64,000 bases of DNA from Segatella copri (GCF_002224675.1 NZ_NMPZ01000001.1:62001-126000); one strand, 5' to 3'. Positions 1 to 8,845 are shown, counted from the stretch's first letter. A program made the numbers and translations. The notes: generated by a model from the letters alone, not told the origin.

Positions 1-1
1 T

Positions 2-559
2 AAGGATGTGGGATTGGATGATAACGCTATCGTATTGACAGCCCGCTCGGGTCGTGCAGCCTTGAAGTATCGCCTCCACGTTAACGGCGTGAATGTAGAT
101 GACGAGGAGAAACTCGACAAGATTTACAAGAAGTTCCTCCAGTTGGCTGACAAAAAGAAGGAGGTTACCGATGAGGATGTATTGATGCTCGCTGGTGCTG
201 ATTCTGCCGATAAGCATGGTGTTCAGCTCGACTGGTTGCAGGTTACCACCGGCAAGGGCGTGAAGAGCGTGGCAAGCATTGGCTTGAACATCGCTGGTCA
301 GAAGTTCGAGGCTGCTTCATCGGGTAATGGTCCTGTGGATGCTGCCATCCGTGCCCTCAAGAAGGTCATCACCAAGGAGATGAACCTCAAGGAGTTCACC
401 ATCCAGGCGATTGACAAGGGTTCAGACGATGTGGGTAAGGTTCACATGCAGGTGGAGTACGATGGTCATGTATATTATGGCTTCGGCGCAGATACCGATA
501 TCGTGACAGCTTCTGTTGAGGCTTACATCGACTGTATCAACAAGTTCAAGGTAAGATAA
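2..559 (+). CDS. leuA: 2-isopropylmalate synthase, C-terminal part (5' end outside window)
   Basis: The reading frame is open from the first bases of the window, so the start lies upstream. What remains is the end of the linker and the C-terminal LeuA dimerisation/allosteric domain, recognisable by the G-x-K-SVASIGLNI stretch and the SSGNGPVDAAIRAL motif in which leucine-sensing LeuA enzymes fold their regulatory domain. The catalytic TIM barrel is not in view. LeuA condenses acetyl-CoA with 2-oxoisovalerate, the first committed step to leucine. It is followed 36 bases later by leuC, leuD, a second synthase and leuB on the same strand, which supports the assignment and a single operon. Confidence 0.9.
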   Translation, partial: KDVGLDDNAIVLTARSGRAALKYRLHVNGVNVDDEEKLDKIYKKFLQLADKKKEVTDEDVLMLAGADSADKHGVQLDWLQVTTGKGVKSVASIGLNIAGQKFEAASSGNGPVDAAIRALKKVITKEMNLKEFTIQAIDKGSDDVGKVHMQVEYDGHVYYGFGADTDIVTASVEAYIDCINKFKVR

Positions 560-595
560 AATTAATTCAGATAAATATATAACAAACAGGATATT

Positions 596-1990
596 ATGAA
601 TACATTATTCGACAAGATTTGGGACAAGCACGTTGTCCAGATTGTAGAAGACGGCCCTACACAGCTTTACATCGACCGTCTCTACTGTCACGAAGTAACA
701 TCACCTCAGGCATTCGCTGGTATGCGAGCACGCGGACTCAAGATGTTCCGTCCAGACCAGATTTTCTGTATGCCTGACCACAATACTCCAACCCACGATC
801 AGGATAAGCCAATCGAGGATCCTATCTCAAAGAAGCAGGTAGATACCTTGGCAAAGAACACTGCTGATTTCGGCGTAACCCACTTTGCCATGAATACCAA
901 GGATAATGGTATCATCCACGTGGTTGGTCCTGAGAAGGGTCTTTCTCTTCCAGGTATGACCATCGTCTGCGGCGACTCTCATACTTCTACTCATGGCGCT
1001 ATGGGTGCCGTAGCCTTCGGTATCGGTACTTCTGAGGTCGAGATGGTGATGGCTTCACAATGTATTCTCCAGAGCAAGCCAAAGTCTATGCGCATCAGCA
1101 TCAACGGTAAGCTCGGCAAGGGCGTTACTGCCAAGGATGTAGCTCTTTATCTGATGAGCCAGCTCACTACTTCGGGTGCCACCGGTTACTTCGTTGAGTA
1201 CAGTGGCGATGTAGTGAAGGATATGTCAATGGAAGGTCGTTTGACTCTCTGCAACCTCTCCATCGAGATGGGTGCCCGTGGTGGTTTCGTAGCTCCTGAT
1301 GAGACAACATTCGAGTACATCAAGGGTCGTGAATATGCACCTAAGGGTGAAGAGTGGGACAAGGCTGTGGCTTACTGGAAGACCTTGAAGAGTGGCGATG
1401 ATGCTGTATTCGACAAGGAGTTGACTTTCGAGGCAAAGGATATCGAACCACGCATCACCTACGGTACCAACCCAGGTATGGGTATCGGCATCACTGAAAG
1501 CATCCCAACGCTCGATGAGATTCCTGAGGAAGAGCAGGCTGGTTTCAAGAAGAGCCTGAACTATATGGGCTTCCAGCCAGGCGAGAAACTCGAGGGTCAT
1601 CCTATCGATTATGTATTCCTGGGCGCATGTACCAATGGTCGTATTGAAGACTTCCGTGCTTTCGCTTCCCTGGTTAAAGGAAAGAAGAAGGCTGAAGGTG
1701 TAACTGCTTGGCTTGTACCAGGTTCTTGGTTGGTTGATAAACAAATACGTGAAGAGGGAATTGATAAGATTGTAGAGGCTGCCGGCTTCGAAATCCGTCA
1801 GCCAGGATGCTCTGCCTGCCTGGCAATGAACGATGATAAGATTCCTGCAGGCAAGTACTCTGTAAGTACATCCAACCGTAACTTCGAGGGTCGTCAGGGA
1901 CCAGGTTCCCGCACCATCCTTGCCAGTCCATACGTAGCAGCTGCAGCCGCTATCACTGGTAAGATTACCGACCCAAGAGAGTTTATGTAA
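596..1990 (+). CDS. leuC: 3-isopropylmalate dehydratase large subunit
   Basis: 464 residues, the normal length of the aconitase-family large subunit. The three cluster ligands are visible: Cys in the ACTNGR motif at residue 345, and the pair in GCSAC at 405 and 408. The [11 protein letters not shown] motif near residue 124 is the family active-site signature. With LeuD it forms the [4Fe-4S] isomerase that interconverts 2- and 3-isopropylmalate through isopropylmaleate. The same enzyme can handle citramalate, relevant to the citramalate-synthase-like gene two genes downstream. The ATG start follows an A-rich stretch with no obvious Shine-Dalgarno sequence, as is usual in Bacteroidetes. Confidence 0.97.
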   Translation: MNTLFDKIWDKHVVQIVEDGPTQLYIDRLYCHEVTSPQAFAGMRARGLKMFRPDQIFCMPDHNTPTHDQDKPIEDPISKKQVDTLAKNTADFGVTHFAMNTKDNGIIHVVGPEKGLSLPGMTIVCGDSHTSTHGAMGAVAFGIGTSEVEMVMASQCILQSKPKSMRISINGKLGKGVTAKDVALYLMSQLTTSGATGYFVEYSGDVVKDMSMEGRLTLCNLSIEMGARGGFVAPDETTFEYIKGREYAPKGEEWDKAVAYWKTLKSGDDAVFDKELTFEAKDIEPRITYGTNPGMGIGITESIPTLDEIPEEEQAGFKKSLNYMGFQPGEKLEGHPIDYVFLGACTNGRIEDFRAFASLVKGKKKAEGVTAWLVPGSWLVDKQIREEGIDKIVEAAGFEIRQPGCSACLAMNDDKIPAGKYSVSTSNRNFEGRQGPGSRTILASPYVAAAAAITGKITDPREFM

Positions 1991-2040
1991 TTTTTAATTA
2001 ATAATGTACAATTAATAATGTACAATTGACAAGTACAGTT

Positions 2041-2631
2041 ATGAAACAGAAATTCAATGTAATTACATCAAGCTGCATTCCTCTTCCATTGGAGAATGTA
2101 GATACAGACCAGATCATACCAGCCCGTTTCCTCAAGGCTATCGATAAAGAGGGTATGGGCGACAACCTCTTCCGCGACTGGCGCTACAATGCCGACGGAA
2201 CACCAAAGCCAGACTTCGTGATGAACGACCCTTCCTACAGTGGTGTCATCCTCGTAGCAGGCAAGAACTTCGGTTCTGGTTCTTCCCGTGAGCACGCTGC
2301 CTGGGCTATCGCAGGTGCAGGCTTCCGTGTTGTCATCAGCTCTTTCTTCGCTGATATCCACAAGAACAACGAGTTGAACAACCTCGTATTGCCTGTTGTG
2401 GTTAGCGAGGAATTCCTGAAGGAACTCTTCGAGAGCATCGACAAGGATCACAAGACAGAGGTGAAGGTAGATCTTCCTAACCAGACTGTTACCAATCTTG
2501 CTACCGGCAAGAGCGAGCACTTCGAAATCAACGGCTACAAGAAGCACTGCCTCGAGAACGGTCTGGACGATGTGGATTTCCTCGTTCAGAACCGTGACAA
2601 GGTAGAGGCTTGGGAAGCTAAGAACAAGTAA
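2041..2631 (+). CDS. leuD: 3-isopropylmalate dehydratase small subunit
   Basis: About 196 residues, the usual LeuD size, with the swivelling-domain motifs NVDTDQIIPARFLK near the N-terminus and the GSGSSREHAAWA substrate-binding loop near residue 78. I chose the ATG at 2041 rather than an upstream in-frame TTG at 2026 because the protein begins MKQKFNVITSSCIPL, as in homologues, and the upstream codons fall in an intergenic repeat: the 14-mer aataatgtacaatt occurs twice in tandem at about 2001-2027. Partner of the leuC product; co-transcribed. Confidence 0.95.
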   Translation: MKQKFNVITSSCIPLPLENVDTDQIIPARFLKAIDKEGMGDNLFRDWRYNADGTPKPDFVMNDPSYSGVILVAGKNFGSGSSREHAAWAIAGAGFRVVISSFFADIHKNNELNNLVLPVVVSEEFLKELFESIDKDHKTEVKVDLPNQTVTNLATGKSEHFEINGYKKHCLENGLDDVDFLVQNRDKVEAWEAKNK

Positions 2632-2641
2632 TCAAGTAATT

Positions 2642-4240
2642 ATGAACGTTAACGCAAAGAGAGATAGTTCTCGTATCAGGGAGATTGAGATCATGGACAG
2701 CACGCTGCGTGACGGCGAGCAGACCAATGGTGTCAGTTTTCTCCCTCACGAGAAATTGATGATAGCAAGAATGCTGTTGCACGATATCAATGTAGATCGC
2801 ATTGAGGTGGCTTCAGCACGTGTGTCGGAAGGCGAAAAGGATGCTGTCGCTCGTATTTGCCGTTATGCCAAGACCATAGGTAAACTGGATTCCGTTGAGG
2901 TATTGGGATTCGTGGATAACAACAAGAGCGTGGATTGGATTGCCGAATGCGGCGGTCATGTCATCAACCTCTTGGCGAAGGGTAGCTACAAGCACTGCAC
3001 CCAGCAGCTTAAGATGTCGCCTGAGGAGCATCTCGCTCATATCAAGCAGACCATCGACTATGCTTTGAGCAAGAATTTCACCGTAAATCTCTATCTGGAG
3101 GACTGGTCGAGCGGTATGCGCGACAGCCGTGACTATCTCTTCATGATGATGGACGAGCTGGTGAAACTGCCAATCAAGCGCTTCCTGCTTCCTGATACTT
3201 TGGGTATCCTGAACCCATTGCAGTGTGTGGAGTATATGCGCCAGATGGTTCGCCGTTATCCGAACTCTCACTTCGATTTCCATGCCCACAATGACTACGA
3301 TTTGGCGGTGAGCAACTCGCTGGCAGCCGTATTGAGCGGTGCCAAGGGTCTTCACGTTACCGTGAATGGTTTGGGCGAGCGCTGCGGCAATGCGCCATTG
3401 GCGAGCGTACAGGTGATTCTGAAGGATATGTTCGGGGCAAAGACCAATATCAAGGAAGACCGCCTGAACGATATTTCCCGATTGGTTGAAGGATACAGCG
3501 GCATCGCCGTGGCTCCGAATACCCCTGTGGTGGGTGATAACGTCTTCACTCAGGTAGCTGGTGTGCATGCCGATGGCGACAACAAGGACAAGCTTTATTG
3601 TAACGACCTGGTGCCTGAGCGTTTCGGCAGACATCGTGAATATGCATTGGGTAAGAATTCCGGTAAGGCGAACATTATCCAGAACCTTAACGAACTGGGC
3701 TTGGAGTTGACGCCGGAGCAGACCAAGGCTGTGACCAAGCGTATCACCGAACTCGGCGACCGCAAGGAGCTGGTAACCCAGGACGACCTGCCATACATCG
3801 TGAGCGATGTGCTGAAGCATAGCACACCTGAGGATAAGGTAAAACTGGTCAGTTACATGGTGTCCACTTCTTATGGTTTGAAGCCTATCGCCAGCGTGAA
3901 GGTAGAAATAGAGGGTAAGGAGTATGAAGACCGTAGCTCTGGTGATGGTCAGTATGATGCCTTCGTCAAGGCGCTTCGCAACATCTACAAGGTGAAGCTC
4001 GGCAAGACCTTCCCTACGCTCGACAACTATCAGGTAACCATTCCACCTGGTGGCCGTACCGATGCCCTTGTTCAGACCGTCATTACCTGGCGTGAAGGCG
4101 ACCGCATCTGGCGTACCCGAGGCTTGGATGCCGACCAGACAGAGGCTGCCATCAAGGCAACGCTCAAGATGCTCAATATGTATGAGGCAGATAAGAGCGA
4201 TGAACAGCCAGCATCGCCTCGAAATTTAGATATGGAATAA
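2642..4240 (+). CDS. alpha-isopropylmalate / (R)-citramalate synthase family enzyme
   Basis: 532 residues. The N-terminal DRE-TIM barrel has the DSTLRDGEQ catalytic motif near residue 19, the metal-binding HAHND motif near residue 216 and the [10 protein letters not shown] loop near residue 243. The C-terminus carries a LeuA-type regulatory domain ([14 protein letters not shown]). This is a second synthase next to leuA in the same operon. Bacteroidetes leucine operons commonly carry such a paralogue, and citramalate synthase (acetyl-CoA plus pyruvate, giving 2-oxobutyrate for isoleucine through LeuCD and LeuB) is the attractive role. Substrate choice cannot be read reliably from sequence, so I give no gene symbol. 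Confidence 0.85.
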   Translation: MNVNAKRDSSRIREIEIMDSTLRDGEQTNGVSFLPHEKLMIARMLLHDINVDRIEVASARVSEGEKDAVARICRYAKTIGKLDSVEVLGFVDNNKSVDWIAECGGHVINLLAKGSYKHCTQQLKMSPEEHLAHIKQTIDYALSKNFTVNLYLEDWSSGMRDSRDYLFMMMDELVKLPIKRFLLPDTLGILNPLQCVEYMRQMVRRYPNSHFDFHAHNDYDLAVSNSLAAVLSGAKGLHVTVNGLGERCGNAPLASVQVILKDMFGAKTNIKEDRLNDISRLVEGYSGIAVAPNTPVVGDNVFTQVAGVHADGDNKDKLYCNDLVPERFGRHREYALGKNSGKANIIQNLNELGLELTPEQTKAVTKRITELGDRKELVTQDDLPYIVSDVLKHSTPEDKVKLVSYMVSTSYGLKPIASVKVEIEGKEYEDRSSGDGQYDAFVKALRNIYKVKLGKTFPTLDNYQVTIPPGGRTDALVQTVITWREGDRIWRTRGLDADQTEAAIKATLKMLNMYEADKSDEQPASPRNLDME

Positions 4241-4263
4241 AAACAATTAAAAAATCAGATAAG

Positions 4264-5325
4264 ATGAAATTAAACATTGCAGTTCTCGCCGGTGATGGTA
4301 TCGGACCAGAGATTATGAAGCAGGGCGTAGCAGTAATGCAGGCCATTGCAGAGAAGTTCAACCACGAGTTTACTTACAATGAGGCTATCTGCGGTGCTCA
4401 CGCTATCGACGAGGTAGGTGATCCATTCCCAGAGGAGACCTTCAAGACTTGTATGGATGCTGACGCAGTGCTCTTCGCAGCCGTTGGTGACCCACGTTTC
4501 GACAACAACCCTACAGCCAAGGTTCGTCCTGAGCAGGGTTTGCTCGCTATGCGTAAGAAGTTGGGCCTCTTCGCCAATGTCCGCCCAGTGGCTACATTCG
4601 ATTGCCTGCTCCATAAGTCACCATTGAAGGATGAGCTCCTGAAGGGTGCTGACTTCGTAGTCATCCGCGAGTTGACTGGTGGTATGTACTTCGGTGAGAA
4701 GTATCAGGATAACGATAAGGCATACGATACAGATATCTATACCCGTCCTGAGATTGAGCGCATCCTGAAGGTAGCTTTCGAGTTTGCCATGAAGCGCAAC
4801 AAGCACCTGACAGTAGTAGATAAGGCAAACGTATTGGCATCTTCCCGTCTTTGGCGTCAGATTGCCAAGGAGATGGAGCCACAGTATCCTGAGGTTAACA
4901 CCGACTATATGTTTATCGACAATGCTTCTATGCGTGTGTTGACAGAGCCAACATTCTTCGATGTCATCGTTACAGAGAACACCTTCGGTGATATCTTGAC
5001 TGATGAGACTTCTTGCATCACCGGTTCTATGGGCTTGCAGCCATCTAGCTCTCTCGGTGAGCACACACCATTGTTCGAGCCTGTTCATGGTTCATGGCCA
5101 CAGGCAGCTGGCAAGAACCTGGCTAACCCTGTAGCTCAGATTCTTTCTGCAGCCATGTTGCTCGAGCACTTCGGTTTGAACGAGGAGGGCGCCTTGATCC
5201 GCAAGGCAGTAGATGCTTCTCTCGATGCCAATGTCCGCACTCCTGAGATTCAGGTTGAGGGCGGTGCTCACTATGGTACAACAGAGGTTGGCGAGTGGAT
5301 CGTTAACTGGATCAAGAATGCTTAA
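4264..5325 (+). CDS. leuB: 3-isopropylmalate dehydrogenase
   Basis: 353 residues, standard LeuB length. The N-terminus [17 protein letters not shown] is the family signature, and the metal/substrate region is seen in [10 protein letters not shown] and the SSSLG segment, followed by the [15 protein letters not shown] cofactor-binding loop. It oxidises and decarboxylates 3-isopropylmalate with NAD+ to 2-oxoisocaproate. It is the last gene of the leu operon: 23 bases separate it from the preceding synthase, and two strong hairpins follow within about 50 bases. Confidence 0.96.
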   Translation: MKLNIAVLAGDGIGPEIMKQGVAVMQAIAEKFNHEFTYNEAICGAHAIDEVGDPFPEETFKTCMDADAVLFAAVGDPRFDNNPTAKVRPEQGLLAMRKKLGLFANVRPVATFDCLLHKSPLKDELLKGADFVVIRELTGGMYFGEKYQDNDKAYDTDIYTRPEIERILKVAFEFAMKRNKHLTVVDKANVLASSRLWRQIAKEMEPQYPEVNTDYMFIDNASMRVLTEPTFFDVIVTENTFGDILTDETSCITGSMGLQPSSSLGEHTPLFEPVHGSWPQAAGKNLANPVAQILSAAMLLEHFGLNEEGALIRKAVDASLDANVRTPEIQVEGGAHYGTTEVGEWIVNWIKNA

Positions 5326-5376
5326 TCTGGATTGATTTTTAGAAGTATTCTTACAAGATAGAATTTTGATTTGATT

Positions 5377-5458
5377 AGCCTTAAGGGAAAGATTATTTTT
5401 CCTTAAGGCTATATATATTTATCCTTAAGGGAAATTATTTTTTTCCTTAAGGATAAAT
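5377..5458 (+). terminator. two consecutive CCTTAAGG hairpins after leuB
   Basis: Two separate inverted repeats lie back to back: arms agccttaagg / ccttaaggct (5377-5410) and atttatccttaagg / ccttaaggataaat (5417-5458). Both have AT-rich loops and share the same CCTTAAGG core, so the four arms could also pair crosswise. They lie 52 bases after the leuB stop and before the promoter of the next gene. Transcription termination of the leu operon is the simplest reading. The first is followed by a run of AT rather than a pure T tract. Confidence 0.65.
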
Positions 5459-5545
5459 ATCGTATCGCTGAAACCCGGAAAAACAAGGAGTTTTGCTTCT
5501 GTTTATTTTATTTTGAAAATTCTAAACATCTTTTATCTTTCCTTT

Positions 5546-5577
5546 TTTGGTTGATTGCATAACTATTTGTATTTTTG
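5546..5577 (+). promoter_or_regulatory. Bacteroidetes promoter for the TPR gene
   Basis: TTTG at 5546-5549, then exactly 20 bases, then TATTTTTG (TAnnTTTG) at 5570-5577. This is a full match to the Bacteroidetes -33/-7 consensus. The likely transcription start falls within a few bases of the ATG at 5582, which implies a leaderless or nearly leaderless mRNA. Confidence 0.75.
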
Positions 5578-5581
5578 CAGC

Positions 5582-6325
5582 ATGAAAAAGAAAAGTATCA
5601 TATTATATATAGGTTGTTTGCTGGCTACACCTCTGTTTGCCCAGCAAAACAATTTGACGGCTGATTCCAAGGTTGATGATATAGCATTGCGCGATTCCAA
5701 GGCTCAGAACAAGGCGCTGCGCGATTCCCTGGCGGCAGCTACGAGTGTGCTTGCCTATCATCCTGACAGCATCGACCTGCGCCTGAAGAAGGCTGCGTGG
5801 AATATCCAGCTGGAACAGTGGAGTTATGCCAAGGATGACCTGGATAAGGTGTTGTTCCTCAATAATACCAATATCGCAGGTCTTTTCTACCGTGCATTCG
5901 TTAACGAAAAGCTTCTGCGCTATAACTTTGCCCGTCTCGATTATCAGAACCTTCTGGTTCTGGTGCCTGGTAACTTCCAGGCACAACTCGGTCTGGCGTT
6001 GTTGAATGAGAAGGACAAGCACTATACCGAGGCGTATGATGGCATCAACAATCTGATAGAGCAATATCCGGATAGTGCAACGGCTTATGCAGCACGTGGC
6101 GGTATGGAGAAGGAGCGTGGTCAGCTGGAACTTGCCGAGTATGATTACGCCAAGGCAATCTCCCTCGATGAGGATAATGCAGATTACCGCATCAACCGCA
6201 TCGATCTCCTCATCATGCTCAACAGAAAGTTGGATGCCTATCGCGAACTGGAAGCCTTGCAGAAGAAGGGCGTTGCTCCTGGTCGTCTGCAAGACTTCTA
6301 CCGCAGATTGCGTCGCAAGAAATAA
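5582..6325 (+). CDS. exported TPR-repeat protein
   Basis: About 247 residues from the ATG at 5582, chosen because it opens a clean signal peptide (MKKKSIILYIGCLLATPLFA, cleavage before QQ). The mature part starts with a short internal duplication (ALRDSKAQNK / ALRDSLAAAT) and continues with helical TPR-like repeats, best seen around LAEYDYAKAISLDEDNADY near residue 190. TPR repeats mediate protein contacts; no catalytic motif is visible. Periplasmic or outer-membrane location is inferred from the signal peptide. Its 3' end overlaps the convergent aminotransferase gene by 28 bp. Confidence 0.8.
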   Translation: MKKKSIILYIGCLLATPLFAQQNNLTADSKVDDIALRDSKAQNKALRDSLAAATSVLAYHPDSIDLRLKKAAWNIQLEQWSYAKDDLDKVLFLNNTNIAGLFYRAFVNEKLLRYNFARLDYQNLLVLVPGNFQAQLGLALLNEKDKHYTEAYDGINNLIEQYPDSATAYAARGGMEKERGQLELAEYDYAKAISLDEDNADYRINRIDLLIMLNRKLDAYRELEALQKKGVAPGRLQDFYRRLRRKK

Positions 6326-7590
6326 TCATTGATGAGCTGTGCTACCCGGATGACTTCCTCGTCTCTCATCGTAGAGTTGCAGGGAAGGCTCAGCTCCTGG
6401 CAGGCGATGTTCTGGGTAATCGGCAGTTGATAATGTCGAAGCTCAGGATATCCCAATTGTTCATTGGGTGGTATAGGGTAGTGTATCGCAGTTTCTACAG
6501 ATTCATCCCTTAGAAACTCCCTCAGTCTCATTCTTTCTTCGGTCATGAAAGGGAAGATATGGAGTACATTGCTGAATGGATCTTCCAGTAATCTCTTCGG
6601 GATGCAGCGTTCCACGATGGCAGGGTGCAGATAATCCATATAGAGCATCGCCTTCCTGCATCTGGCGATATGCTCATCGTGGGGATGTCTCAGCTTTACA
6701 TTGAGTACAGCTGCCTGAATCTCATCCATTCTGGAATTGATACCCTGATATTCAAAATCAAATCTGCTGGTTCTTCCATAATCGTGGAGGGCTCGGATAG
6801 CCTCTGCCAGCTCTTCGTCATCGGTTGTCACGGCACCCGCATCGCCCAATGCTCCCAGGTTCTTGCTTGGGTAGAAACTGTGGGCGCCGGCATCTCCTAG
6901 AGCACCCGTGTGGCAGATGCTTTTCTGGATGGCGTAATTGCTGATGATATCTATCTGGTCCTGATAGGTGATATTCTCGTCTATCTGATTTTGATAGGTG
7001 ATATTTTCGTCTTCTTGATTCAGCTTTCTTCTGATAGCCTCTCGTGCAGAGCTGTTGACGTATCCGCATCCGAAAGCCTGTGCGTTGTCTTCGAATATCA
7101 GCAGATCGTTCTCCTTGCAGATCTCCTGGATTCTTTCCGTCCAGGCTAACTTGCCGTAGAGATGTACCAGCATGATGCCCCTGGTTTTATAGGAGATGTT
7201 GCTCTCTATGAGGTTCTCGTCGATTTGCAGTGTCTCTGGGTTGGGTTCTACGAGGATAGGAACCAGCCCCACACTCGTGATGGAAAGAATGGTGGCGATA
7301 TAGGTGTTGGCTGGCACCAGAATCTCATCACCCTGGTGGAGCTTGCCAATAGCCATTTCTCCCATCAGAATCAGTTTGAGAGCATCCAGTCCGTTACCGC
7401 ATGATATGCAGTACTCGGTGCCGATGAAAGTGGCATAATTCTTCTCAAACTGCTTCACGCATCTTCCCTGTAAGTACCATCCGCTACTTACTACCTGATT
7501 GATTTCCTTCTTGATCTCTTCTTCGTATGGGGCATTGATAGCCTTCAGGTCAAGATACTTGATGGCTTTCTTTTCGTTTTCTGTTTCCAT
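6298..7590 (-). CDS. DegT/DnrJ/EryC1 sugar aminotransferase with a repeat-bearing insertion
   Basis: 430 residues of the PLP-dependent sugar-nucleotide aminotransferase family; the pyridoxal lysine is in SFYPSKNLGALGDAGA. Best resemblance is to FdtB/QdtB-type enzymes that aminate dTDP-3-keto-6-deoxyhexoses, consistent with the cupin gene immediately upstream (5-base gap). Unusually, about 45 extra residues lie between the GCGYVNSSA and GALGDAGAHSF segments, containing two copies of a 10-residue unit (ENITYQNQID / ENITYQDQID) encoded by near-identical 30-base repeats at about 6950-7015. Homologues usually have only a short turn here. The gene runs tail-to-tail into the TPR gene with a 28-bp overlap. 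Confidence 0.85.
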   Translation of the reverse strand: METENEKKAIKYLDLKAINAPYEEEIKKEINQVVSSGWYLQGRCVKQFEKNYATFIGTEYCISCGNGLDALKLILMGEMAIGKLHQGDEILVPANTYIATILSITSVGLVPILVEPNPETLQIDENLIESNISYKTRGIMLVHLYGKLAWTERIQEICKENDLLIFEDNAQAFGCGYVNSSAREAIRRKLNQEDENITYQNQIDENITYQDQIDIISNYAIQKSICHTGALGDAGAHSFYPSKNLGALGDAGAVTTDDEELAEAIRALHDYGRTSRFDFEYQGINSRMDEIQAAVLNVKLRHPHDEHIARCRKAMLYMDYLHPAIVERCIPKRLLEDPFSNVLHIFPFMTEERMRLREFLRDESVETAIHYPIPPNEQLGYPELRHYQLPITQNIACQELSLPCNSTMRDEEVIRVAQLINDYFLRRNLR

Positions 7591-7595
7591 TTCCT

Positions 7596-7937
7596 TTATT
7601 TTTGATGAATAGTAAGAAGCAGGGAATGCTTGGTGCTATGGGTTATTCTACTTCTACAGCCTTCTTTCAGGATAAGAGCCTGATTGGGATGATTGAGCGT
7701 GATGGTCCTTGCAGATGGCTGGCTATCTATAACCTGGATGGTGATTTCTCCAGCCAGTGCAATCAGCATCACAGGACTTTCTCCCAGTTCCATGGGGGTC
7801 TCGGGCTGTATGGCGCCAAGATGAATCCATTTCATTCTCTTGATATCAAATGGGATATGGGTATTTTCCTCGGCGACGGTAAGGCTGCCGCGAGGATCAT
7901 ATATCTTGGGAAGTTCTATGATTTCTATTTTCTTCAT
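7596..7937 (-). CDS. WxcM/FdtA-like cupin, probably without the usual catalytic histidines
   Basis: 113 residues. The opening (IIELPKIYDPRGSLTVAEENTHIPFDIKRMKWI) is characteristic of FdtA/QdtA-type dTDP-4-keto-6-deoxyglucose ketoisomerases, and the adjacent aminotransferase is the expected pathway partner. In FdtA the next strand carries a GGHAHK motif with the two catalytic histidines. Here that place reads GAIQPETPMELGE, with no histidine. The fold is probably kept, but isomerase activity is doubtful; a binding or regulatory role is possible. First gene of a two-gene minus-strand unit. Confidence 0.7.
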   Translation of the reverse strand: MKKIEIIELPKIYDPRGSLTVAEENTHIPFDIKRMKWIHLGAIQPETPMELGESPVMLIALAGEITIQVIDSQPSARTITLNHPNQALILKEGCRSRITHSTKHSLLLTIHQK

Positions 7938-8029
7938 ATATATTAGAACGCAGGATAGCGGGCGATATTGTATGGATTGAAAGGAAAAAAGTAAGTTATT
8001 GGAAAAATAGGGGGGATATAAAAAAGTAA

Positions 8030-8059
8030 AGAGCAGCTATCTTCTCAGACAACTGCTCT
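8030..8059 (-). terminator. hairpin plus T-rich run in the leader of the cupin gene
   Basis: On the minus strand the arms AGAGCAG and CTGCTCT enclose a 16-base loop that can itself form a small TCT/AGA stem. The right arm is followed by a ttactttttt run. It lies between a candidate minus-strand promoter (8119-8126) and the cupin start at 7937, so it could be an attenuator for the sugar-nucleotide pair or a terminator for read-through from the tRNA genes. Confidence 0.5.
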
Positions 8060-8118
8060 ACATTCAATAGGTATTAGTCTTCTTTAAGGTAAAAAGATTG
8101 TATTCAGGATAACGTGTG

Positions 8119-8126
8119 CAAAGGTA
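8119..8126 (-). promoter_or_regulatory. TAnnTTTG element upstream of the cupin/aminotransferase pair
   Basis: CAAAGGTA on the plus strand is TACCTTTG on the minus strand. I do not see a good TTTG box 19-21 bases further upstream, so this is a weaker promoter call. The rest of the 390-base gap (7938-8327) is AT-rich and holds only this element, the leader hairpin and the tRNA terminator. Confidence 0.45.
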
Positions 8127-8287
8127 GCAAAAATATTTGGTTTAAAAAAATAAATTCTAAACTATTTTTAAAAAAAATGCTTTTTTCTTCAATTTGCGCT
8201 GTTTTTCTTTTGTTTTTCCCCATCAATTCTACATTTATTTAATTAATAACTAGTGTGAATGGGATTCAATAGGGAAGATATGGAAAA

Positions 8288-8324
8288 CAAAAAAGGAAAC
8301 CCTTTTTTAAAGGATTTCCTTTTT
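8288..8324 (-). terminator. intrinsic terminator of the tRNA-Cys pair
   Basis: On the minus strand, 13-base arms AAAAAGGAAATCC and GGGTTTCCTTTTT pair with one G-U, directly after the 3' end of the second-transcribed tRNA, and run into a T-rich tract. Confidence 0.75.
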
Positions 8325-8327
8325 GCG

Positions 8328-8398
8328 AGGTGTCTAGCGGAGTCGAACCGCTCTACACGGTTTTGCAGACCGTTACCTAACCGCTCGGTTAAGACACC
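8328..8398 (-). tRNA. tRNA-Cys (GCA), distal copy
   Basis: 71 nt cloverleaf read on the minus strand: acceptor GGTGTCT/AGACACC, anticodon loop CTGCAAA with GCA anticodon, T-arm GGTTCGACTCC, and a U discriminator base as expected for tRNA-Cys. CCA is not encoded. The sequence is identical to the copy at 8451-8521, so this is a tandem duplication, and the two are probably processed from one transcript. Confidence 0.95.
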
Positions 8399-8416
8399 TT
8401 GTAGAGTTTTTTGTTT

Positions 8417-8438
8417 GCAAACACCTGATAGGTGTTTG
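8417..8438 (-). other. perfect hairpin between the two tRNA-Cys genes
   Basis: The spacer contains CAAACACCT-ga-TAGGTGTTTG, an almost perfect inverted repeat with a very short loop and no T tract on the minus strand. It is more likely a processing or spacer structure than a terminator. Confidence 0.55.
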
Positions 8439-8450
8439 ATAAAACTTTCG

Positions 8451-8521
8451 AGGTGTCTAGCGGAGTCGAACCGCTCTACACGGTTTTGCAGACCGTTACC
8501 TAACCGCTCGGTTAAGACACC
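8451..8521 (-). tRNA. tRNA-Cys (GCA), promoter-proximal copy
   Basis: Identical over all 71 nt to the copy at 8328-8398, with the same GCA anticodon and U discriminator. It lies about 40 bases downstream (minus strand) of a full-consensus promoter. Confidence 0.95.
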
Positions 8522-8559
8522 TTGTAGAGTTTTCTGTTACCATTTCTGATAAGCGAGTG

Positions 8560-8591
8560 CAAAGGTACTACTTTTTTTTGAATCCACCAAA
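8560..8591 (-). promoter_or_regulatory. promoter of the tRNA-Cys pair
   Basis: Minus-strand TTTG (8588-8591), 20 bases, then TACCTTTG (8560-8567): an exact match to the Bacteroidetes consensus and correctly placed for the two tRNA genes. Confidence 0.8.
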
Positions 8592-8644
8592 TCTTTCCGC
8601 ATCTTTTTTTCGAAAAACATTCGATTTTTTCAAAAATATTCATT

Positions 8645-8818
8645 TCAGAGTCTATTTTTTCCCTTCTTCTTGCACTGTTCATAAAAAGCGCAACCACTGC
8701 ACTGGTAGTTGCCATCCTTGCATTTGTTTGCCTGTTGCAACGATTTATAAATACGAAAGGCGGCATACAGAATGCATACCGCCAGTATCGTTGCAATGAT
8801 GGTGTATTGTATCATCAT
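8645..8818 (-). CDS. FeoB-associated Cys-rich membrane protein-like peptide
   Basis: 57 residues, found by reading the minus strand. It has an N-terminal membrane helix (MMIQYTIIATILAVCILYAAF), then a basic stretch, then a cysteine cluster CKDGNYQCSGCAFYEQCKKK, the C-x6-C-x2-C-x5-C pattern of the small proteins usually encoded next to feoB. No feoB is present in the window, so it stands alone here. A role in ferrous iron transport is inferred from the family only. The coding region ends just upstream of the tRNA-Cys promoter. Confidence 0.7.
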   Translation of the reverse strand: MMIQYTIIATILAVCILYAAFRIYKSLQQANKCKDGNYQCSGCAFYEQCKKKGKNRL

Positions 8819-8845
8819 TTTCTTTTAGAGTTTAAAAATCCCTCT

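Noticed and set aside
8259..8549. Open plus-strand frame with an internally repeated protein
   Set aside because: It is the antisense of the two identical tRNA-Cys genes, which explains the protein repeat.
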